A DNA stretch of 38,289 nt from Enterococcus_E cecorum_C. GTDB taxonomy: Bacteria; Bacillota; Bacilli; Lactobacillales; Enterococcaceae. The translations under genes and the position numbers were made by a program. Positions within the stretch are counted from its first letter, which is position 1. Each line of letters begins with the position of its first letter. Under the pieces are notes generated by a model. That model made no database searches, was not told where the DNA came from, and saw only the letters and a program-made list of their open reading frames with translations. Shown in pieces: positions 26,522-34,126 of this stretch. The stretch is from contig NZ_JBQKFH010000024.1 of assembly GCF_052119425.1 (NCBI RefSeq), forward strand, positions 1-38,289, given 5' to 3'.

Positions 26522-26824
26522 ATGCGAGTATTAGTATCATGTGCAAATGGTTCAGGAACAAGTTTAATGATGATGAGAAGTGTGGAAAAAGCACTTAAGG
26601 CAGAAGGATTTAAAATTACCAATATTCATCACTGTGCAATTGCAGAAGGAAAAAGTACAGCTAAAAACTATGATGTAGTCTTTACACCAATGAATTTTGT
26701 AAACATGTTTGATCATGCAAAAGAAAAAGGTGTAACAGTTATCGGTGTTAAGAATGTAATGTCACCAAAAGAAATTACAGACCGAGTAAGAGAAACGGAT
26801 TTAGCTGCTAGATTTATCAAATAA
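26522..26824 (+). CDS. ulaB: Ascorbate-specific PTS EIIB component UlaB
   Basis: A 100-residue EIIB protein with the lactose/cellobiose-like phosphorylation loop VSCANGSGTSL. Cys7 is the phosphoryl carrier that passes phosphate from UlaC to incoming ascorbate at UlaA. RBS GAAAGGAAGG precedes the ATG. It is flanked by intercistronic hairpins on both sides within the ula operon. Confidence 0.94.
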   Translation: MRVLVSCANGSGTSLMMMRSVEKALKAEGFKITNIHHCAIAEGKSTAKNYDVVFTPMNFVNMFDHAKEKGVTVIGVKNVMSPKEITDRVRETDLAARFIK

Positions 26825-26831
26825 TTGCCGA

Positions 26832-26868
26832 ATCATCAAGTGAGGATTTTCCTTGCTTGATGATTTTC
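26832..26868 (+). other. Intercistronic hairpin between ulaB and ulaD
   Basis: ATCATCAAG (26832-26840) and CTTGATGAT (26856-26864) form a perfect 9-bp stem, and part of the 15-base loop can pair further. Only a short TTTC follows. It probably acts on mRNA processing or attenuation rather than as a full terminator, because ulaD-E-F have no other visible promoter. Confidence 0.65.
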
Positions 26869-26889
26869 AAAAGAAACGAGGAATAAGAA

Positions 26890-27531
26890 ATGACAAGACC
26901 AAATTTACAGATTGCATGCGATCATTCAGATTTACCAAGCGCTTTAGCTGATATTAAAAATGTTGGCGATGTAGTAGATATTATCGAAGCTGGAACAATT
27001 CTTTTGTTACAAACTGGCGATACAACGATTAAAAGTTTTAGAGCGTTATTTCCTGATAAAAAGATTGTAGCCGACACGAAATGTGCAGATGCGGGAACGA
27101 CCGTAGCAAGAAACTGTGCAAATGCCGGGGCCGATTGGATGACAGTCATTTGTGCAGCAACCATCCCAACGATGAAAGCGGCTGCAAAAGAAATCTCTGA
27201 AGTACAAGTAGAATTATATGGAGACTGGACTTATGAACAAGCCCAACAATGGTTAGATGCTGGAATTAGTCAAGCAATCTATCATCAAAGTCGCGATGCC
27301 TTACTTGCAGGTGAAACTTGGGGTGAAAAAGATTTAACCAAAGTCAAAAAATTAATTGATATGGGATTTAGAGTATCTGTCACAGGTGGTTTAAATGTGG
27401 ATACATTGAAATTATTTGAAGGTATTGATGTTTATACCTTTATTACAGGCCGTGGCATTACTGCAGCAGAAAATCCACGTCAAGCAGCACTAGATTTTAT
27501 GGCTGAGATTAAACGCATTTGGGGTGAGTAA
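26890..27531 (+). CDS. ulaD: 3-keto-L-gulonate-6-phosphate decarboxylase UlaD
   Basis: UlaD decarboxylates 3-keto-L-gulonate-6-phosphate to L-xylulose-5-phosphate. It is a 213-residue TIM-barrel enzyme of the OMP-decarboxylase superfamily. The residues known as the E. coli KGPDC active site are conserved at the same numbering: Asp11 (ACDHSDL), Glu33 (IIEAGT), Asp62, Lys64 and Asp67 (ADTKCADAG). The phosphate-binding end VTGGLN and FITGRGITAAENP are also present. RBS AACGAGGAA precedes the ATG. The ulaE ribosome site lies within its last codons. Confidence 0.97.
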   Translation: MTRPNLQIACDHSDLPSALADIKNVGDVVDIIEAGTILLLQTGDTTIKSFRALFPDKKIVADTKCADAGTTVARNCANAGADWMTVICAATIPTMKAAAKEISEVQVELYGDWTYEQAQQWLDAGISQAIYHQSRDALLAGETWGEKDLTKVKKLIDMGFRVSVTGGLNVDTLKLFEGIDVYTFITGRGITAAENPRQAALDFMAEIKRIWGE

Positions 27532-27532
27532 T

Positions 27533-28390
27533 ATGGGGCTTTTAGGAATCTATGAAAAAGCACTCCCTAAAGGAATTACTTGGCGCAAACGATTAATGAT
27601 GGCGAAAGAGTTAGGTTTTGACTTTGTTGAAATATCCATTGACGAAACAGATGAACGCTTATCTCGTCTAGATTGGACGCAAGACGAAAGAGCAGAAGTA
27701 CGCCAGGCTATTTTCGATACACAAATCCCGATTTTATCTATGTGTTTAAGTGGCCATCGTCGTTTTCCTTTTGGCTCACATGATGAAAAAATTCGCCGAG
27801 AAGCAATGATTATTATGGAAAAAGCCATTCAATTAGCTTTGGATTTAGGTATTCGCAGTATCCAACTAGCAGGATATGATGTTTATTATGAAGAGAAAGA
27901 TGTTACGACGAGAGCTTACTTTTTAGAGAATTTACAAAAAGCCGTTTCGCTTGCCTCGGCAAAAGGAATAGTTTTATCGATTGAAATTATGGACGATCCA
28001 TTTATTTCTTCTATTTCTAAATTTTTAAAGATTAAATCCCAAGTACCGTCTCCTTATTTACAAGTATATCCTGATTTAGGAAATCTTTCTGCTTGGGGTG
28101 AAAATGATGTAGCGCATGAACTAGAAATTGGCTTTAGTCATATCAATCAAATTCATTTAAAAGACACTTTGGCAGTAACAAAAGACTTCCCTGGTAAATT
28201 TAAGGAAGTCCCATTTGGAGAAGGCTGTGTAGATTTTGTCGGATGCTTTAGAACTTTGAAACAATTAAATTATAACGGTCCAATGGTAATCGAAATGTGG
28301 AGCGAAACAAGTGAACATCCAGCAGAAGAAATCAAGAAAGCAAAATTGTTTATCTTAGGAAAAATGCAGGAGGCCCAATATCATGGATAG
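27533..28390 (+). CDS. ulaE: L-xylulose-5-phosphate 3-epimerase UlaE
   Basis: UlaE converts L-xylulose-5-phosphate to L-ribulose-5-phosphate. This 285-residue TIM-barrel enzyme matches E. coli UlaE along its length: LGIYEKALPKGITW, LGFDFVEISIDETDERLSRL, CLSGHRRFPFGS, IQLAGYDVYYEE, YPDLGNLSAWG, PFGEGCVDF and EMWSETSEHPAEE. ATG 27533 is chosen because GGGGTGAG lies just upstream. GTG 27524 would overlap the ulaD stop region and add MSN. Its 3' end overlaps ulaF by 8 bases, so translation is probably coupled. Confidence 0.96.
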   Translation: MGLLGIYEKALPKGITWRKRLMMAKELGFDFVEISIDETDERLSRLDWTQDERAEVRQAIFDTQIPILSMCLSGHRRFPFGSHDEKIRREAMIIMEKAIQLALDLGIRSIQLAGYDVYYEEKDVTTRAYFLENLQKAVSLASAKGIVLSIEIMDDPFISSISKFLKIKSQVPSPYLQVYPDLGNLSAWGENDVAHELEIGFSHINQIHLKDTLAVTKDFPGKFKEVPFGEGCVDFVGCFRTLKQLNYNGPMVIEMWSETSEHPAEEIKKAKLFILGKMQEAQYHG

Positions 28391-29096
28391 AGAAAAAGTA
28401 ATTCAAGAAATGAAAGAACGCGTTTTTTATGCCAATGAGCAATTGCCAAAAGAAGGATTAATAAAATTAACTTGGGGAAATGTCAGCGAGATTAATCGCG
28501 AATTAGGTGTCATCGTCATTAAACCAAGTGGCGTTGATTATGCAAAAATGAAAATGGACGATATGGTAGTGACTGATTTACAAGGAAATTTATTAGAAAA
28601 GGATAGTTTACGTCCATCTTCTGACTTACCTACACATGTTGTATTATATCGTGAATTTCCAACAGTTGGTGCGATTGTTCATACACATTCTGTTCATTCG
28701 GTTCAATGGGCCCAAGCAAAACGTGATATTCCTGCTTATGGTACAACGCATGCGGATACTTTCTATGGCAATGTTCCTTGTACACGTGACTTAACAGAAG
28801 AGGAAATTAACCAACGCTATGAAGAGGCAACGGGTGATGTAATTGTTGAAACTTTTAAAGAAAGACAGTTAGATCCACTGGCTTGTCCGGCAGTTCTAGT
28901 GAGCGGTCATGGTCCATTTACCTGGGGAGAAAATGTCACTAAGGCTGTTCAAAATAGCATTGTATTAGATGAAGTAGCTAAAATGGCAACGGTTACTGAA
29001 CAATTAAGTCCTAAAATTGCTAGAATTGACCAATATTTGTTGGATAAACATTATTATCGTAAACATGGAGCTAATGCGTACTATGGTCAAAACTAA
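28383..29096 (+). CDS. ulaF: L-ribulose-5-phosphate 4-epimerase UlaF
   Basis: UlaF forms D-xylulose-5-phosphate, which enters the pentose phosphate or phosphoketolase route. The class II aldolase/epimerase fold shows KLTWGNVSE, KPSGVDY, and zinc ligands expected at His100 and His102 (VHTHSVHS) and His176 (SGHGPFTWG). The length of 237 residues is slightly above E. coli UlaF/AraD. RBS GCAGGAGG precedes the ATG, which lies inside ulaE. AraD has the same motifs, but the ula context decides the name. It is the last gene of the operon and is followed by a strong terminator. Confidence 0.95.
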   Translation: MDREKVIQEMKERVFYANEQLPKEGLIKLTWGNVSEINRELGVIVIKPSGVDYAKMKMDDMVVTDLQGNLLEKDSLRPSSDLPTHVVLYREFPTVGAIVHTHSVHSVQWAQAKRDIPAYGTTHADTFYGNVPCTRDLTEEEINQRYEEATGDVIVETFKERQLDPLACPAVLVSGHGPFTWGENVTKAVQNSIVLDEVAKMATVTEQLSPKIARIDQYLLDKHYYRKHGANAYYGQN

Positions 29097-29104
29097 AATT
29101 TTAC

Positions 29105-29144
29105 AATCAGCTTATCTTTTTTAAGGTAAGTTGATTTTTTTTTT
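29105..29144 (+). terminator. Terminator of the ula operon
   Basis: AATCAGCTTATC pairs with GGTAAGTTGATT (12 bp including G-U pairs) around TTTTTTAA and is followed by a run of about ten T. Confidence 0.9.
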
Positions 29145-29173
29145 GACATTTAACTTACTTTCTTCGTTATTAT
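29143..29173 (+). promoter_or_regulatory. Probable promoter of the holin-endolysin cassette
   Basis: A perfect TTGACA (29143-29148) adjoins the ula terminator T-run and is followed after 19 bases by TATTAT (29168-29173). The spacing is long, but no better promoter lies before the holin gene, 57 bases downstream. Confidence 0.5.
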
Positions 29174-29229
29174 AGATGACAACGTTGTTTAGTCTCATGA
29201 TTGTTTAAAGGAAAGTAAGGGTGATAAAT

Positions 29230-29607
29230 ATGCAAATCATTTATTGGATGAAGCAGTTGATGGAGGATGATTATGGTCAGATTTTAGTATGGTTGATTTT
29301 TATTTTACTTTTAATGGGTGTGGATGTTATCACCGGGTTAATTCAAGCGAAAATCAATCGAAACATTAATAGTAAAAAAATTGGCGATGGTATTTTGAAA
29401 AAAGTTCAGATTTTACTGGTGTTAATTGTCATTGTGCCGCTAACCATTGTCTTGCCGAATGTAGTGAGTACAACGGTTATTATTGGTATTTATTTGCTAG
29501 AAACCTACAACGAATTAGTCTCTATCAATGAAAATCTCAAACATGCCGGGATTGATACTAATCTATTAGGTCCTATTACGAAATTGCTTGGAAAAGGGGA
29601 TGATTAA
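29230..29607 (+). CDS. Phage-type holin
   Basis: A 125-residue membrane protein of the toxin-secretion/phage-lysis holin family (Phage_holin_4 type). A hydrophobic helix (ILVWLIFILLLMGVDVITGL) ends in the family-like DVITGLIQAKINRNINSKKI. A second hydrophobic stretch (KVQILLVLIVIVPLTIVLPN) and a third (VSTTVIIGIYLLETYNELVS) follow, then a charged tail. Holins make membrane lesions that release endolysin. ATG 29230 is chosen because AAGGGTGA lies just upstream; GTG 29221 is part of that site. The endolysin gene starts 2 bases after its stop. No other phage genes are nearby, so the cassette is an orphan or prophage remnant. Confidence 0.87.
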   Translation: MQIIYWMKQLMEDDYGQILVWLIFILLLMGVDVITGLIQAKINRNINSKKIGDGILKKVQILLVLIVIVPLTIVLPNVVSTTVIIGIYLLETYNELVSINENLKHAGIDTNLLGPITKLLGKGDD

Positions 29608-29609
29608 AA

Positions 29610-30353
29610 ATGATTGATATGGATACAGCTATCGATTACATGTATGGTTTGAGGGCAAAAAATATCCGTTACAGCATGGATTATTCGCGAACAGGGGCAG
29701 ATGGTACGGGTGATTGTAGTGGGACGGTTTATGCGGCATTAAGAAAAGCAGGTGCCTCAGACGCTGGCTGAGTGGTAAATACGGACAGCATGCACGATTG
29801 GCTAATAAAAAATGGTTTTAGATTTATCTCACATAATAAAGAGTGGAACGCTAAAAGGGGAGACATTGTTATCTTTGGAGAAAAAGGCAAGTCAGGCGGC
29901 GTTGCAGGACATGTAGTGATTTTCATCAGCAACACCCAAATTATTCACTGTACATGGAAAAGTGATAGCGTTAATGGTGTGTTCATCGAAAATGAAGCGA
30001 CTGCCTGTCCGTATCGCATGGGGTGGTATGTTTACCGTTTAGATCAAAAAACCTCATCCTTTCAACCTAAAATAAGCGCTCAAGTTTCAAAACCAGCTGC
30101 AGACATTCAGTGGATTTCGGAAAAATGGCACTTTATTACGAATATCCCTATCTATCTACGTACAGCGCCAACTGTTCAATCAGATAAAATCGCATTATTA
30201 GGTACGGGCTCATATATTCAGTATGATGCGTATGGTTACAAAGATGGCTATGTGTGGTTACGCCAGCCACGGGCGGATGGTACTTATGGTTATCTTGCAA
30301 GCGGGGAGTGTGTTGGTCATCGACGCACGAGCTATTGGGGTAGTTTTGACTAA
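29610..30353 (+). pseudogene. Phage-type peptidoglycan hydrolase (endolysin) interrupted by an in-frame TGA
   Basis: Read through, this frame encodes about 247 residues of a bacteriophage peptidoglycan hydrolase (Amidase_5/NlpC-P60-like) followed by an SH3-like wall-binding domain (from about residue 165). Catalytic Cys36 lies in GTGDCSGTVYAAL and a His at about residue 101 in GVAGHVVIF. Codon 54 is TGA (29769-29771) in the context SDAG-stop-VVNTDSMHDWL. Related lysins, from memory, have Trp there (AGW-VNT), so a TGG-to-TGA change is the simplest reading. The next codon is GTG, so a 193-residue fragment from 29772 could reinitiate, but it lacks the catalytic Cys. The upstream piece is only 53 residues. 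No frameshift is needed. Confidence 0.85.
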
Positions 30354-30435
30354 TCCTAGTGTTTCACTTATGGTATTCAGCGAACCTATTCTATATTACG
30401 GTATCAATAATCTAATTATACTAAATAACAAAAGT

Positions 30436-30486
30436 AAAGCTCTTTGTTTTATGCAACTTATACGTGCAACAAAGAGCTTTTTGCAA
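30436..30486. terminator. Bidirectional terminator after the endolysin
   Basis: AAAGCTCTTTGT (30436-30447) and ACAAAGAGCTTT (30469-30480) form a perfect 12-bp stem with T-rich sequence after it. On the opposite strand a TTTTGTTATTT stretch follows. It separates the endolysin from the convergent pseudouridine synthase gene. Confidence 0.88.
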
Positions 30487-30491
30487 TCATT

Positions 30492-31355
30492 TTAAAATAA
30501 CTTTTCCTTAGAGGTGATCATCAATTTCTTCTTGGTAAATGGATGCGTTAGGTGCATTTGATAAGCATGAAGCATCAAACTTTTCGCACGGGAATGTTCA
30601 TTATATAAAGGATCACCGACAATTGGATGTTGGATGCTTGCTAGGTGGACCCGAATTTGATGGGTACGACCAGTTTCTAGGATACAATAGATTTGCGACT
30701 GTTTTTTGTTTGCTTGATGTACTTGGACATGGGTAATGGCTTCTTGTCCATTGCGTTCATCGATGGTTCGTTTCCGACGATCATGGCGATGGCGACCAAT
30801 TTTTTTGCGAATGGTCAGATCTTTATCCAGCCGTCCTTCAACAATTGCCTGATATTTACGAAAGATTTCCTTTTGTTCAAGTAAGCGTCCCAAAATTGGC
30901 AAAACAAACGGATTTTTCGCAAAAAGCACGAGTCCGCTTGTTTCTTTATCTAAGCGGTGTACGACATGGGGAAAAGCACCTTCTCCTTGTTGTGCTAGAT
31001 AGGCCGCCACATCATTTTGTAAAGTGCCATTTTCGTTAGGTTGATTGGGATGGGTTTTGATACCGACTTTTTTATCCACTACAATCATATGTTCATCCTC
31101 ATACAGTACCGTAACATTTTGCGCCTGACCAAGTTGGACTTTTTGATACTGGTAATCTTCCTCTTCTATAATTAATGTGAGCGTATCTAGAGGTTGGACC
31201 ACTTGATGAAACATGGCTACCTCACCATTTAGTAAGACATTTTTACGCACTCTTAGAAAATGGCGGACTTTTCGTGGCACCAACCATTGCTCTTCTAAGA
31301 CTTCGCGAATGGTGCAAGGAGTAAAATCTATCGGTAATTGAATATCATATTGCAT
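30492..31355 (-). CDS. RluA/RluD-family pseudouridine synthase
   Basis: A 287-residue RNA pseudouridine synthase. An N-terminal S4-like segment (residues 14-70) precedes the catalytic domain with HRLDKETSGLVLFAKN, where Asp136 is the expected catalytic residue. ILETGRTHQIRVHLASIQHP and IVGDPLYN are also family signatures. The group modifies 23S rRNA (RluD, RluC) or tRNA/rRNA (RluA); the exact uridine target is not evident. RBS AAAGGAA precedes the ATG on the minus strand. It is divergent from the penicillin-binding protein gene and ends at a bidirectional terminator. Confidence 0.92.
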   Translation of the reverse strand: MQYDIQLPIDFTPCTIREVLEEQWLVPRKVRHFLRVRKNVLLNGEVAMFHQVVQPLDTLTLIIEEEDYQYQKVQLGQAQNVTVLYEDEHMIVVDKKVGIKTHPNQPNENGTLQNDVAAYLAQQGEGAFPHVVHRLDKETSGLVLFAKNPFVLPILGRLLEQKEIFRKYQAIVEGRLDKDLTIRKKIGRHRHDRRKRTIDERNGQEAITHVQVHQANKKQSQIYCILETGRTHQIRVHLASIQHPIVGDPLYNEHSRAKSLMLHAYQMHLTHPFTKKKLMITSKEKLF

Positions 31356-31428
31356 AGGTATTCCTTTCCTACTTTGGGCTGATTTTTGAAAAACTTAAGC
31401 CTTTTGCAAACTATTTTTCATATATCAA

Positions 31429-31437
31429 TGGTAAAAT
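31429..31437 (+). promoter_or_regulatory. Possible extended -10 promoter of the PBP gene
   Basis: TGGTAAAAT has the TGn extension before TAAAAT, 46 bases upstream of the PBP start. A TTGCAA 22 bases further upstream is too distant for an ordinary -35. Confidence 0.4.
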
Positions 31438-31483
31438 AGCTTTGACAAAATGGCAATGAAAAGTTTAATCGAAAGGAAATGTT

Positions 31484-33634
31484 ATGGATTTTAAAACAAT
31501 CGGATCTAAAATAAAGACAGGATTTTCTCGTTTTTGGACATGGTTTTCGCCTTATTGGCAGCAATTTTCGGCCTGGCGTAAACGTGTCTGGCGGAAATAT
31601 CATATCAATAAAATTTTAATCTTGTTAGTAATGATTGCGACCTTAGCGGCAAGTGTTTATCTCTTTTTTGTGGCGAAGAGTACCAAAGTTTCGGAATTAG
31701 AAGCAGGGTTAAAGCAATCGACTATTATTTATGATTATAAAGGGGAAGAAGCAGGTCGTCTCCATTCACAAAAAGGAAATTATGTCGAGTTGTCACAGAT
31801 TTCGCCTTATGTAGTAGATGCTTTGATTTCCACTGAGGACCGTCGTTTTTATCAGCACCATGGATTTGATATCAAGGGGATTGGTCGGGCGATGGTACGG
31901 ATGGTCATTAATCGTTCAACTGAAGGCGGTGGCGGAAGTACGATTACCCAACAGCTAGCCAAAAATGCTTATTTAACGCTAGACCAAACGTTAAATCGGA
32001 AAGCAAAAGAAATATTTTTAGCCATTGAAATTGAGAAAAAATATTCAAAAGATGAAATTTTGACCATGTATTTGAATTCTTCCTATTTTGGTAATGGGGT
32101 ATGGGGTATTCAGGATGCAGCGAAAAAATATTTTGGTGTCGATGCCAAAGATTTGAATTTGTCTGAAGCGGCTTGTCTAGTTGGTATGTTAAAAGGACCC
32201 TCGATTTATAATCCAATCGATCATTTGGAAAATGCTACGAATCGGCGTGATACGGTCTTAGAATTGATGGTAAGCAATCAAAAAATAAGTCAACAAGAAG
32301 CTACCCAAGCACAACAAGTTAATTTGGCTTCTCTTTTAAATGATACTTATACACAAAACCAAAGCGATTATGCTTATCCGTATTATTTTGACGCAGTAAT
32401 TAACGAAGCCACGAATAAATATCATTTGAAATTACAAGATATTATGAAAAATGGCTACAAGATTTATACTTATCTCGATCCAAATTATCAACGCCAAATG
32501 CAGTCGGTTTACGAAGAAGATAGTTATTTTCCAGAAAATGCGCCAGATGGTACGATGGTTCAGTCAGCATCTGTGGCGATTAATCCTGATAATGGTGGGG
32601 TAGAAGCCGTTGTTGGGCGTAGAGGAGAGTACACCTTTTTGGGTTATAACTTTGCGACTCAAATGAAACGTTCGCCTGGTTCGACGATTAAACCATTAAG
32701 TGTCTATGCAGCGGCTTTAGAATCAGGCTACCATCCTGATAGTCTCTTAAAAGATGAGCCTTTAGACTTTTATGAAGCGAAAAACTATGATGGCACCTAT
32801 GCTGGAGAAGTTCCAATGTATCAAGCTGTAGCCCAAAGTTTGAATTTACCAGCGGTTTGGTTATTACATGAAATCGGCTTAGATAAAGGATTCAAAAAAG
32901 CAAAGGAATTTGGTCTGTCATTGGACGATAAAGACCGATACTGGGGCTTGGCTTTAGGTGGCTTGCGTTATGGAGAGAGTCCGCTAACGATGGCAAGTGC
33001 CTACGCAACCTTTGCAAATGGGGGAACGTATTATGAAAGTCACTTTATCGCGAAAATTATCGATGCAACTGGGGCAGTGATTGTAGATAATACCGGTAAG
33101 AAAGGCACACGAGTGATTTCAGAAAGTACAGCCAATGAAATGACGAGTATGTTGTTAGGTGTCTTTTCTAATGGTACGGCCGTTAATGCACAACCTTATA
33201 ATTATCAAGTAGCAGGCAAAACCGGAACGACGGAAACGAATTTTGATGCTAGCAAAGTCAATGACCAATGGATTGTCGGTTACACGCCTGATGTAGTGAT
33301 TTCGACATGGTTGGGTTATGAAAAAACGACTACACAGCACTATCTAACTTCAACGAGTGGTCAAGGCGTGGGCCAAGTCTTTAAAGCTCAAGCCCAAGGG
33401 ATTTTACCTTATACGAAAAATACTGCCTTTGCTGTAGTCGATGCTTATCAGACAGGTGGTAAAGTGATGAGTCCCGAAGAAGCACAAGACGCGAACCAAC
33501 CATCGGTGAAAAAACAAGTCGATGATTTTGCTGCTCAAGCCAAAGAAGGATTGGAAACATTTGGTCAGAAAGTCAAAGAAGGCTTTAATAATCTATTTGG
33601 TGGCTTGGTAGAAAAAATACAAGGAAATAATTAA
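31484..33634 (+). CDS. Class A penicillin-binding protein (glycosyltransferase/transpeptidase)
   Basis: A 716-residue bifunctional peptidoglycan synthase anchored by one membrane helix (about residues 43-63) after a basic cytoplasmic tail. The GT51 domain has ALISTEDRRFYQHHGFD (catalytic Glu118), GGGGSTITQQLAKN, and the KAKEIFLAIEIEKKYSKDEI segment. The transpeptidase domain has SxxK as STIK (Ser400-Lys403), SLN in AQSLNLPAVW, and KTG at 579-581 (AGKTGTTETNF). The C-terminal tail (about 660-716) is charged and helical. It resembles the PBP2A type of enterococci and streptococci, but the paralogue name is inferred. RBS GAAAGGAAA precedes the ATG. Confidence 0.95.
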   Translation: MDFKTIGSKIKTGFSRFWTWFSPYWQQFSAWRKRVWRKYHINKILILLVMIATLAASVYLFFVAKSTKVSELEAGLKQSTIIYDYKGEEAGRLHSQKGNYVELSQISPYVVDALISTEDRRFYQHHGFDIKGIGRAMVRMVINRSTEGGGGSTITQQLAKNAYLTLDQTLNRKAKEIFLAIEIEKKYSKDEILTMYLNSSYFGNGVWGIQDAAKKYFGVDAKDLNLSEAACLVGMLKGPSIYNPIDHLENATNRRDTVLELMVSNQKISQQEATQAQQVNLASLLNDTYTQNQSDYAYPYYFDAVINEATNKYHLKLQDIMKNGYKIYTYLDPNYQRQMQSVYEEDSYFPENAPDGTMVQSASVAINPDNGGVEAVVGRRGEYTFLGYNFATQMKRSPGSTIKPLSVYAAALESGYHPDSLLKDEPLDFYEAKNYDGTYAGEVPMYQAVAQSLNLPAVWLLHEIGLDKGFKKAKEFGLSLDDKDRYWGLALGGLRYGESPLTMASAYATFANGGTYYESHFIAKIIDATGAVIVDNTGKKGTRVISESTANEMTSMLLGVFSNGTAVNAQPYNYQVAGKTGTTETNFDASKVNDQWIVGYTPDVVISTWLGYEKTTTQHYLTSTSGQGVGQVFKAQAQGILPYTKNTAFAVVDAYQTGGKVMSPEEAQDANQPSVKKQVDDFAAQAKEGLETFGQKVKEGFNNLFGGLVEKIQGNN

Positions 33635-33663
33635 AATTCCTTCGTGCCTAAATGCCTTAGATA

Positions 33664-33672
33664 TGTTACAAT
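33664..33672 (+). promoter_or_regulatory. Possible extended -10 promoter of the UPF0342 gene
   Basis: TGTTACAAT (TGn plus TACAAT) lies 35 bases upstream of the UPF0342 start. No clear -35 hexamer is visible at the usual distance. Confidence 0.45.
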
Positions 33673-33706
33673 GAAAACGGAATTAAAAAACATTGGAGGA
33701 TAAAAA

Positions 33707-34045
33707 ATGATTAATATTTACGATACAGCGAATCAATTAGAACGTGAAATTCGCCAAACAGAACAATTTAAAGCATTGGAGCAAGCAGTTAAAGCTTTAA
33801 AAGAAAATAAAGCGTCTTATGATTTATTCAAAGAGTTCCAAGCCTTCCAACAATCGATGCAACAAAAAATGATGGCTGGTGAAGAATTATCAGATGCCGA
33901 TGCACACAAAGCTGAAGATTTAACGACTAAGATGCAAGGCGATTCATTGGTTTCAGATGTTATGATGAAAGAACAAGCTTTTAGCCAATTAATCAATGAA
34001 TTAAACCGCATTGTCTTAAAACCAGTGAATGATTTGTATCAATAA
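33707..34045 (+). CDS. UPF0342 (YheA-type) protein, YlbF/YmcA superfamily
   Basis: A 112-residue helical cytoplasmic protein. NIYDTANQLEREIRQTEQFK at the start and NRIVLKPVNDLYQ at the end match the UPF0342/YheA pattern, a branch of the YlbF/YmcA (Com_YlbF) superfamily. YlbF and YmcA work with YaaT in RNA processing and development in B. subtilis, but the YheA branch has no established function. RBS TGGAGGA precedes the ATG. The gene follows the PBP by about 70 bases and is closed by a strong terminator, so it could be co-transcribed or expressed from its own weak promoter. Confidence 0.9.
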   Translation: MINIYDTANQLEREIRQTEQFKALEQAVKALKENKASYDLFKEFQAFQQSMQQKMMAGEELSDADAHKAEDLTTKMQGDSLVSDVMMKEQAFSQLINELNRIVLKPVNDLYQ

Positions 34046-34052
34046 AATATTT

Positions 34053-34106
34053 TCCCACTAAAAAGAGCTAGCTGCCACGCTTAGTCTAATTTTAGTGGGA
34101 TTTTTA
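34053..34106 (+). terminator. Terminator after the UPF0342 gene
   Basis: TCCCACTAAAA (34053-34063) and TTTTAGTGGGA (34090-34100) form a perfect 11-bp stem with a 26-base loop, followed by TTTTTATATT. Confidence 0.9.
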
Positions 34107-34126
34107 TATTCGGAGGAGGTTGTTTT

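Noticed and set aside
29610..29771. Separate 53-codon gene upstream of the lysin fragment
   Set aside because: It holds the catalytic Cys half of the same enzyme domain in the same frame as the downstream part, so one interrupted gene explains both pieces better.
31442..31469. TTGACA-16-TTTAAT promoter for the PBP gene
   Set aside because: The transcript would start about 8 bases before the ATG, inside or after the ribosome site, so the upstream extended -10 was preferred.
33707..34045. Assignment as YlbF or YmcA proper
   Set aside because: The N- and C-terminal sequences fit the UPF0342/YheA branch better, so a role in the YlbF-YmcA-YaaT complex was not claimed.
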